From Micromonospora eburnea (GTDB lineage Bacteria; Actinomycetota; Actinomycetes; Mycobacteriales; Micromonosporaceae): a stretch of DNA of 64,000 nucleotides. Shown here one piece after another: positions 27,435-35,000 of this stretch (position 1 is its first letter; each line of letters starts with the position of its first letter). A program made the translations under genes and the position numbers. The stretch covers positions 992,001 through 1,056,000 of the forward strand of contig NZ_FMHY01000002.1 of the NCBI RefSeq assembly GCF_900090225.1, in the 5' to 3' direction. The notes beneath the pieces were generated by a model. It ran no database searches. It saw only the letters and a program-made list of their open reading frames with translations, and was not told where the DNA came from.

Positions 27435-28085
27435 CTACCTCTCGTCCCGAACGTTCTTGCCGGTGCCCTCAGCCAGTCGCCGGCGTACCTTCTGCCGGGC
27501 TCGGCTCAGCCGCGACCGGACGGTGCCGATCGGCAGGCCGAGCACCTCGGCGGCCTCCTCGTAGCTCAGCTCGCTCCAGGCGATGAGCAGCAACAGTTCG
27601 CGTTCGCGGGCCGACAGGGCCAGCAGGGCGGCGGCAACTCCGGCTCGACTCGCCCAGGCCACAACCTCGTCGACCACCCGCTCCGCCGGCCCGTCCACCA
27701 CCTCGCGCGGAGCGTTCACCACCGCCCTCAGATAGGCGCGTTCCTTTCGGCGGTGCCGGGCGATCTCCTTGACGAGGATGCCGAAGAGCCACGGCCGAGC
27801 CAGCGGTCTTCCGCCGTCATAGCGGGCGCGATGGCGGAAGGCTGCCAGGAACGTCTCGGCCACCACGTCCTGCGCCGCATCGGGTCCGAGCCGACGTTGG
27901 GCGTACTGGAAGAGCTGCTCGGCATAGCGGTCGTAGAGGACCGCGAAGAGTTCGGGGTTCTCCCCGGAGGCACGCAGGACCGAGGCGTCATCGAGCGCTC
28001 CGTCGGAGACCACGGGCGTCAGGTTGCCGGCCATGTCAGGCCTGTTCGCATCATGAATAGCCTTTCCCTCGGGCGGGTATTCCAC
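27435..28085 (-). CDS. RNA polymerase sigma-70 family (ECF-like) factor
   Basis: The 216-residue protein has region 2 (LFAVLYDRYAEQLFQYAQRRLG, DVVAETFLAAF) and region 4 (LSARERELLLLIAWSELSYEEAAEVLGLPIGTVRSRLSRARQKVRR). GTG 28085 has GGAGAG upstream; an in-frame ATG at 28034 (MAGNLTPV) is an alternative with a weaker site. It is coupled to the CU044_5270-family gene, its usual partner. The signal it answers to is unknown. Confidence 0.88.
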   Translation of the reverse strand: MEYPPEGKAIHDANRPDMAGNLTPVVSDGALDDASVLRASGENPELFAVLYDRYAEQLFQYAQRRLGPDAAQDVVAETFLAAFRHRARYDGGRPLARPWLFGILVKEIARHRRKERAYLRAVVNAPREVVDGPAERVVDEVVAWASRAGVAAALLALSARERELLLLIAWSELSYEEAAEVLGLPIGTVRSRLSRARQKVRRRLAEGTGKNVRDER

Positions 28086-28206
28086 CTCCTCTCTCCACCG
28101 AGCGCTGATCCGGTTCCCGATTCACGCGAAGTAGCCCGCGAATGATCGCGGGCTACTGGTGTGGGCCTGGCCGCCGGGACCGGTCCGGCGGCCAGGGCCG
28201 CGATCG

Positions 28207-28983
28207 TCAGCCGTTCTCGACGGCGGTGAGCCGCACCGTGGCCGTGTTGTCGGACGGGTCGGCGTCGGTCAGTTCCTGCAGCGGGAAGTACATCGCGCCG
28301 ACCTGGAACGTGGCGGCACCGAGGTCACCCGCCGGCATCTCCGCCGGGGCGACGACGAGCAGGTCGAAGTCGCGCTCCTCGCCCGGCACGAACCGCTGAC
28401 CCGGGACGTACAGCCGGGTCTCCGTGGTCGCCGGGCCGCTGTCCGGCTCGGTGGCCCACACCCGCACCCCGTTGGGCAGGCTGACGCCCTCGACCCAGAG
28501 CTTGTCGTGCGCCGCGTCACCCGCGTAGCGGGCCGTCATCGGCACCCGGCCGAACCAGTGGCCGTCCGCCACCCGGGTCAGGGTGGCGTCGCCCGCCGTG
28601 AGCGACGCCCTGATCTTGCTGTCCTGCACGTACGGCCGCGCCGGGCTCAGCCGCCCGTCCGCCGAGCGGAACAGCGTCCCGAAGTCGTCCCGACCCGCCG
28701 GCTCGCTCTGGTAGAAGACGGTCGCCGTGACCGTGCCGCTGCCGGCGCGCATCGCGTATGCCCGAACCGTCGTCAGCACCTCGAACGACAGGACGGCCTG
28801 CCGGCTCTCGCCCGGCTGGAGGTAGAGCGACGGCGAGCAGTCCCAGGTGCGCCGGCCGTCGCGCAGGTCGTCGAGGCTCAGGCATGGCGCGTCCGGGCCG
28901 GCGGTGCGGAACGAGCCGGCGACCGGCTCCAGGATCTCCAGGTCGAAGCTGTCCGCGGTGCTGCCGAGGTTGGTCACGGTCAT
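28207..28983 (-). CDS. Beta-rich extracytoplasmic-type protein, probably lacking its 5' part
   Basis: From ATG 28983 the frame gives 258 residues of beta-rich sequence (MTVTNLGSTADSFDLEILEP, QPGESRQAVLSFEVLT, VPGQRFVPGEERDFDLLV), like the Ig-like alpha-galactosidase NEW3/COG1470-type domains of secreted proteins. It has no signal peptide and no ribosome site. Protein-like sequence (VGRKDRFPPGVRQ) continues in frame upstream, where it soon meets the promoter and start of the divergent ATPase gene. This looks like the 3' remnant of a longer secreted-protein gene, although a short intact gene cannot be excluded. Confidence 0.5.
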   Translation of the reverse strand: MTVTNLGSTADSFDLEILEPVAGSFRTAGPDAPCLSLDDLRDGRRTWDCSPSLYLQPGESRQAVLSFEVLTTVRAYAMRAGSGTVTATVFYQSEPAGRDDFGTLFRSADGRLSPARPYVQDSKIRASLTAGDATLTRVADGHWFGRVPMTARYAGDAAHDKLWVEGVSLPNGVRVWATEPDSGPATTETRLYVPGQRFVPGEERDFDLLVVAPAEMPAGDLGAATFQVGAMYFPLQELTDADPSDNTATVRLTAVENG

Positions 28984-29080
28984 CTGCCGGACGCCGGGCG
29001 GGAACCGATCCTTCCTCCCCACGCGTATGGTGGCGGCACCGCCGCCGGTCGGAGCGGCGGCCGATTCAGGAAGGTGATCA

Positions 29081-30397
29081 ATGGTCGCTGGGCTCGCGGT
29101 GCCGCCCGCGATCGAGGCGGAGCGGGTCATCACCGCCGTGCTGACCGACCTGCGTTCCGGCGCGCACCGGGGCGTCGTGGTCGACTCCCCGCCCGGCGCG
29201 GGCAAGTCCACCCTGGTGGTGCGGGCCGCCGTCGAACTGGCCGCCGCCGGCGAGCCGCTGATCATCGTGGCGCAGACCAACGAGCAGGTCGACGACCTCA
29301 TCGACCGCCTCGCCCGCAAGGCCCCCGAGCTGCGTATCGGGCGGCTCTCCGCCACCGACTACCGGCCGTCCGAGCGGGTCGAGGGCCACGAGACGGTCCG
29401 GGTCGCCGCGAAGGTCGCCGACCTGGCCGCATCGGCCGTCGTCATCGGTACGGCCGCCAAATGGGCCACCGTCGCCGAGGGCGTCTGGCCGTGGGCGATC
29501 GTGGACGAGGCGTACCAGATGCGCTCGGACGCCCTGCTGCGCGTGGCCGGCCGGTTCGAGCGGGCGCTGTTCGTCGGCGACCCCGGGCAGCTCGACCCGT
29601 TCTCCACCGTCGAGACCGCGCGCTGGACCGGCCTGACCTGGGATCCCATGCAGTCGGCGGTGGTCACGCTGCTGCGGCACAACCCGGAGCTGCCGGTGCA
29701 CCGGCTGCCGGTGTCCTGGCGGCTGCCGGCCACCGCGGCACCGGTGGTGGCGGAGGCGTTCTATCCGTTCACCGGCTTCCGGGCCGGCACCCGCCTCGCC
29801 GACCGGGCGCTGTCGTTCACCGAACCCGGGCCCGGCGACGGGTACGACGCGACCGTGGAGGTGGCCGCCGCCACCGGCTGGGGGCTGTACGAGCTGCCGG
29901 CCGGGCACACGCCGCGTACCGATGGCGAGGCCGCGGCGGCCTGCGCGGGTCTCGCCCTGCGGATGCTGCGGCGCGGCGCGGTCGCGGTCTCCGAGCAGGC
30001 ACCCGGCGGCGCGCCCGTCACGGCCGACCGGATCGCCGTCGGCGCCGCCCACCGCGACCAGGCGGCGGCGATCCGGGCCCGGCTCGGCGAGGCCGGCGCG
30101 GGCATCACCGTCGACACCGCCAACCGGCTCCAGGGCCGGGAGTACGACGTGACGATCGTGCTGCACCCGCTGTCCGGCCGGCGCGACGCGACCGCGTTCC
30201 ACCTGGAGTCGGGGCGGTTGTGCGTGCTCGCCTCCCGGCACCGGCACGCGTGCGTCGTGGTGGCGCGGGCCGGGATCACCGAGCTGCTCGACGCGCACCC
30301 GTCGACCGAGCGGGTGCACCTGGACGTGCCGGTCAAGTTCCCGGACGGCTGGGCGGCCAACCAGGCGATGCTCACCCACCTCGCCGCACACCGCTGA
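29081..30397 (+). CDS. SF1 (DNA2/NAM7-type) P-loop ATPase/helicase-like protein
   Basis: The 438-residue protein shows Walker A VVDSPPGAGKST (about residues 31-44), AQTNEQVDDL as motif Ia, Walker B WAIVDEAYQ, VGDPGQLDP (motif III), and the C-terminal motifs VDTANRLQGREYDVTIVLHP and VLASRHRHACVVV. This is the AAA_11/AAA_12 core of superfamily 1 helicases without added nuclease or accessory domains. Substrate (DNA or RNA) is unknown. ATG 29081 has AGGAAGG upstream. It is followed after 29 bp by an unknown gene in the same direction. Confidence 0.8.
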   Translation: MVAGLAVPPAIEAERVITAVLTDLRSGAHRGVVVDSPPGAGKSTLVVRAAVELAAAGEPLIIVAQTNEQVDDLIDRLARKAPELRIGRLSATDYRPSERVEGHETVRVAAKVADLAASAVVIGTAAKWATVAEGVWPWAIVDEAYQMRSDALLRVAGRFERALFVGDPGQLDPFSTVETARWTGLTWDPMQSAVVTLLRHNPELPVHRLPVSWRLPATAAPVVAEAFYPFTGFRAGTRLADRALSFTEPGPGDGYDATVEVAAATGWGLYELPAGHTPRTDGEAAAACAGLALRMLRRGAVAVSEQAPGGAPVTADRIAVGAAHRDQAAAIRARLGEAGAGITVDTANRLQGREYDVTIVLHPLSGRRDATAFHLESGRLCVLASRHRHACVVVARAGITELLDAHPSTERVHLDVPVKFPDGWAANQAMLTHLAAHR

Positions 30398-30426
30398 CCA
30401 GCGGTCTCGACAGTGGAAGGTCTGTG

Positions 30427-31152
30427 ATGCTCGACGACATGCGCGTGCTGCGTGACGCGGTGGCGGGCTACCGGGCGGCGGCGACGGCCGCCGGAGTCCC
30501 CTGGCCCGAGGGCGGCGACCGGCACGACGGGCTGCCGGCAGATGTGCTCTGCCGGGCCTTCGACGTCGACCGCATCCCCGAACAAGTGCTCTGGCTCCAC
30601 TCCGAGGGCCTGCCGTACGAACGGGTCCTGCCCGACGGCGCGTACCCGCTGGAGTGGAAGGACGCCGGCGAACTGCTCGAATACCTGTCGTTCTCGGTCG
30701 CGATCCCGTTCCACTGGCGGCACCAACTGCCGCTGTTCTTCGTCGACCACCTCGTCTTCACGTTCGTGCTCGCCGAGAACCACGAGGGGGAAATCTGGCG
30801 CTACCAGATCGACGCCGACGACCGGAATCCGCTACGCGCCGCCCCCAGCCTGGCCGCGCTGTTCACCGAGTGGACCGACGGCTTCCCGGCGGGGGTCTAC
30901 TCCCGTTCGCCGTACGACGGCTGCCTCCAGATCGGTGACGGCGGCCGCGACCCGGTCGACCTGCTCCTGGACCGGGGACTCAACCCCTTCGCCTACCCCG
31001 TGTACGTCTCGTTGGCCTCGCACGAGGATCTGATCCGCGCCCGGCAACAGGAGTGCGGTGTCGACACCGACCGTGCCGACGAGTTCGAGAGCCTCGAAGA
31101 ACTGCGCGACGCCGTCGACGCGGCCCGCGCCTCGCTGCGGAGGCTGAGCTGA
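30427..31152 (+). CDS. Unknown soluble protein
   Basis: The 241-residue protein is not recognised. It is acidic and rich in aromatic residues (AFDVDRIPEQVLWLHSEGL, ELLEYLSFSVAIPFHWRHQL, EIWRYQIDADD), with a long C-terminal helix (EFESLEELRDAVDAARASL). No signal peptide, membrane segment or catalytic motif is visible. ATG 30427 follows GGAAGG; a GTG one codon earlier is possible. The next gene starts 3 bp after its stop, so it may be co-expressed with the MaoC-type hydratases. Confidence 0.7.
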   Translation: MLDDMRVLRDAVAGYRAAATAAGVPWPEGGDRHDGLPADVLCRAFDVDRIPEQVLWLHSEGLPYERVLPDGAYPLEWKDAGELLEYLSFSVAIPFHWRHQLPLFFVDHLVFTFVLAENHEGEIWRYQIDADDRNPLRAAPSLAALFTEWTDGFPAGVYSRSPYDGCLQIGDGGRDPVDLLLDRGLNPFAYPVYVSLASHEDLIRARQQECGVDTDRADEFESLEELRDAVDAARASLRRLS

Positions 31153-31155
31153 CCG

Positions 31156-31614
31156 ATGCCCGTCGACCCGGACCAGGCCAGGGCGCTGACGTTCGCGCCG
31201 ATCACCGTCACCGTGGAGCGCGGCCGGCTGCGGTTCTTCGCCAAGGCCGTCGGCGAGACCAATCCGGTGTACGTCGACCTGGACGCCGCCCGGCAGGCGG
31301 GCCACCGCGACCTGCCCGTACCACCCACGTTCTTCTTCAGCCTCGAAATGGAGGGGCCGGACTCGTGGGCGTACCTCGCCGAGCTGGGCGTCGACCTGCG
31401 CCGGGTCCTGCACGGCGAGCAGTCGTTCACCTACCACTCGATGGTGTACGCCGGCGACACCGTCGCGCTGCGCACCCGGATCGTCGACGTGTACGCCAAG
31501 AAGGGCGGCGCGCTGGAGTTCCTGGTCCGCCGGACCGACATCACGCGCGGCGGTGACCTGGTGGCCGAGGCGACCTCTGTCATCGTCGTACGCAACCCGG
31601 AGGCAGCCCGATGA
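31156..31614 (+). CDS. MaoC-like (R)-hydratase, N-terminal (HadA-like) subunit
   Basis: The 152-residue hotdog-fold protein has the pattern of FAS1-like/MaoC N-terminal dehydratase domains: VERGRLRFFAKAVGETNPVY, DLPVPPTFFF, then LHGEQSFTYHSMVYAGDTV. This half usually lacks catalytic residues and pairs with a catalytic MaoC half. The adjacent gene provides that half with a 4-bp overlap, as in the mycobacterial HadAB dehydratase of fatty-acid elongation. Its exact pathway here is inferred. Confidence 0.82.
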   Translation: MPVDPDQARALTFAPITVTVERGRLRFFAKAVGETNPVYVDLDAARQAGHRDLPVPPTFFFSLEMEGPDSWAYLAELGVDLRRVLHGEQSFTYHSMVYAGDTVALRTRIVDVYAKKGGALEFLVRRTDITRGGDLVAEATSVIVVRNPEAAR

Positions 31615-32009
31615 CCACAGCAGGCATCCAGGTCGGCACCGAGCTGCCGCCGCTGCGGCTCCCGCCGGTGTCCCGGGCCACGCTGGCGCTCTTCGCCGGC
31701 GCCTCCGGCGACCACAACCCGATCCACATCGACCTCGACGTGGCCCGCTCCGCCGGGCTCGACGACGTGTTCGCCCACGGCATGCTCTCCATGGCGTACC
31801 TGGGTCGGCTGCTGACCAACTGGGTGCCGCAGGACCGGATCCGTTCGTACCGGGTGCGCTTCACCGCTATCACCCCGGTGCACGGCACGCCGACCTGCAC
31901 CGGCCGGGTCGTCGCCGTCGCGGACGGGCTGGCCACCGTCGAACTCGCCGTCACCCTCGCCGACGGCACCACGACGCTGACCGGCGAGGCGGTCATCGAC
32001 CTGACCTGA
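31611..32009 (+). CDS. MaoC-family dehydratase, catalytic (HadB-like) subunit
   Basis: The 132-residue protein carries the hydratase-2 motif FAGASGDHNPIHIDLDVARS ending DDVFAHGML, with the Asp and His that activate water for enoyl-thioester (de)hydration. It should form a heterodimer with the product encoded just upstream (ATGA overlap). A weak sigma-70-like promoter of the next, unrelated gene lies after its stop. Confidence 0.85.
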   Translation: MTTAGIQVGTELPPLRLPPVSRATLALFAGASGDHNPIHIDLDVARSAGLDDVFAHGMLSMAYLGRLLTNWVPQDRIRSYRVRFTAITPVHGTPTCTGRVVAVADGLATVELAVTLADGTTTLTGEAVIDLT

Positions 32010-32037
32010 CAACCGGTGGCCGTAGCGCACGTGGAAC

Positions 32038-32066
32038 TTGCACTGTCAGCCTATTGATCGATTAAT
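32038..32066 (+). promoter_or_regulatory. Likely sigma-70-type promoter of the large secreted protease gene
   Basis: TTGCAC, 17 bases and ATTAAT lie in the only AT-rich patch for kilobases around (TTGATCGATTAATTTAC), just upstream of the start at 32084. The leader would be short. Confidence 0.4.
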
Positions 32067-32083
32067 TTACAAGTAGTCGTGGG

Positions 32084-35000
32084 ATGTTTGAGCATGTTCG
32101 CATGCATCCGAGCGCAGATGGACACCCTGGACCTGTTCACTTACCGGGCCGTTTCCGGCGGCGCGGCGGGATCGCGCGGCTCGCGCTGGTCGTACCGCTG
32201 ACGCTGGCCCTGCTCGTCTCGCCGGCGACCGTCGCCCGGGCCGCCCCGCCCCCCGGCGGCATGTCAGCGGCACAGCTCACCGCGGCCTTCGCCGGATACG
32301 GCGACACCAGTGGCCGGTGGAACGGCGGTGACAGCACCGCCTCGGTCGAGCTTCCCGACGGCCGGGTGGCCTGGCTCTTCTCGGACACCTTCGTGGGGCC
32401 GGTCAACGCCGACGGCTCCCGCCCGCCCTTCCAGCCGATGATCCACAACTCGATGGTGGTCCAGGACGGCGACGCGCTCACCGAAACGCTCACCGGCGGT
32501 ACGGCGGAGGAGCCGAGGTCGCTGGTCGGCGGGGAACACGACGGCGACCCGGCCGAGGCCGGGCACTGGGTGGCCGACGGCACGGTCGAGGGCACCACGC
32601 TACGGGTGCTCTACAACCACTACCGACGGACCGGGACACACCCGCTCGACGTGAAGCTGAGCGGCACCTCGCTCGCCTCCTTCGACCTGCCGGACCTGAC
32701 CCTGCGCTCGCTGACGCCGCTGCCACTGTCGGACCGGATCGCCTGGGGCTCGGCGATCCTGGAGGACGGCGACACCACGTACGTCTACGGCACGAGCCTG
32801 CTCAACGACGCCGGCCCGGTGAAGTCCGTCTACCTGGCGAAGGTCGCGGCCGGCCAGCTCGCCGGTGCCTGGCAGTTCTGGACCGGCGCCGGCTGGTCGG
32901 AGCGGGAGTCCGACGCCGCGCGGCTGATGGGCGGGGTGACCACGGCGTTCGGCGTGCAGAAGGTCGGCGGCCAGTACGTCCTGGTCACCGTCGACGGCAA
33001 CCTGGTGTTCAACTCGGAGGTCGTGGCCTACACGGCCACCTCGCCCACCGGCCCGTTCACCGGCCCGATCCACCTGTTCCGGGCGCCCGAGCCGCAGCCC
33101 GGCCGGGAGGTCATCGTCTACGACGCCCGCCTCCACCCCGGGCTGGCCCGGTCCGGGAAACTCCTGGTCTCGTACAACGTCAACAGCCTCGCCGACGGCG
33201 ACAACCAGACCGACGCCCGCCTCTACCGGCCCCGGTTCACGGAAGTGGACTGGCCCCGGCCGGCCCCCGATCCGGCGACCCTGCCGCCGGTCCCGGCCGG
33301 GCTGACCGTCGCCGCCGACCAGCAGCGCAACGCCCGGCTCACCTGGACCGCCTCGCCCGGCGCCACCGGATACCGGATCTACCGGCGCGACGTCTCGTAC
33401 GGCCAGAGCCACCCGGTGCGGCTGCCGAACGACCTGCCGGCGTCGCCCTTCACCGACGCCGGCCTGGCCGACGGCCACCTGTACGAGTATTCGGTCGCCT
33501 CGGTCAACGCCAACGGCGAGAGCGCCCGGTCGGCCCCGGTGGCGGTCACCGCCCGGGGCGGCCCGACCCAGGAAGGCACCTTCCAGACCGCGCCGGAGGG
33601 CAGCGCCGTCACCGGGTCGTACCTCGTGGATCTACGCGACAGCGCCGCCGCCGGTGAGTACGGCATCAAGGAGATCGCCGACCGGCTGGTCGCCCGCTAC
33701 GGCGGAAGCCTGAAGTACGTCTACTCCGCCGGCCTCGGCGGCTTCTCGGTCAGCGGAATGACGGACGCCCAGGCACGGCAACTGGCTACCGACCCGGCGG
33801 TCGAGGTGGTCGAGGAGGACCGACAGGGAAGCGTGGCGGGGGCCGGCGGGGTCCAGGCTGACCCGCCCTCATGGGGTCTCGATCGCATCGACGGCAAGGT
33901 TGACCAGCGCTATGTCTACCCGTCGACGGGTGCCGGGGTGACCGCGTACGTGATCGACTCCGGCATCATGACCACCCATGCCGATTTCGGCGCACAGCGG
34001 GCGGAGTTCGGCTACAGCGTCTTCCAGAACGCCCCCCTCGGCTGCAAGGCCCACGGCACCCACGTCGCCGGAATCATCGGCGGATCGACATACGGGGTGG
34101 CCAAGGACGTTCGCCTCGTCGATGTTCAGGTTTCGTGCGACGGGCTCCTGGCGAGCGATCTCGTCAAGGGCGTGGACTGGGTGACCGAGCACGCCAAGCT
34201 GCCCGCGGTGGCGAACATGAGTGTCGTTGTGCCGGCCGTCGAGGAAGCCAACGGCGTCGTCAAGGCGGTGCAGGGCATGATCGACAAGGGTGTCACGGTT
34301 GTCGCGGCAGCCGGTAACGACAACGGCGACGCCCGGTCGAGGATGCCTGCGGCGATGCCGGAGGTGATCACTGTCGGGGCCACCAACAGCGGAGACGAAC
34401 GCTGGGACGAGCAATCGAGGGGCAGCAACTACGGACCTGTCCTCGACCTCTTCGCACCAGGCGCCGACATCACGTCGGCCTGGATCGGGTACGACCACGA
34501 CGAAGAGGTCGGCAGTGGCACGTCCCAGGCGGCACCGCACGTCGCCGGTGCGGCGGCGCTGGTGCTGCAGGCGCACAAGAACTACACGCCCGAGCAGGTG
34601 ACCGCCGCGCTCCTGGGGCAGGCCGAAGCGGACGTGGTCCGCAATCCCGGCAACGGCTCCCCCAACCTGCTGCTGCGGGTCGCGCCGCCGCTGAACGAGG
34701 CGCCGACCGGCCTCACCGCCACCCCCGCCGACGACGGCACCATCAACCTCGCCTGGCAGCCGGTCAACGCCGACGGGGTCAGCTACCAGGTCTCCCAGCG
34801 GGATGTGACCGCCGGGCAGCCGACTGCCACGCCGTGGGACACCAACGTCTGGAGCGGCACCACGGCGGTCGCTCGGGCCCTTGTGCCCGACCACACCTAC
34901 GAGTTCACCGTGGCCGCGGTGAACACCATGGCGGTCAGCCCGCAGTCGAACGTGGCCACCGCGAAGTCGACCATCGCCCCGCCGCCCGCGCCGAGCGGGC

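Noticed and set aside
28159..31152. A single plus-strand open frame of 997 codons
   Set aside because: Its first 750 codons are an arginine-rich shadow of the minus-strand gene and of the ATPase gene. Only the end from 30427 is a real gene.
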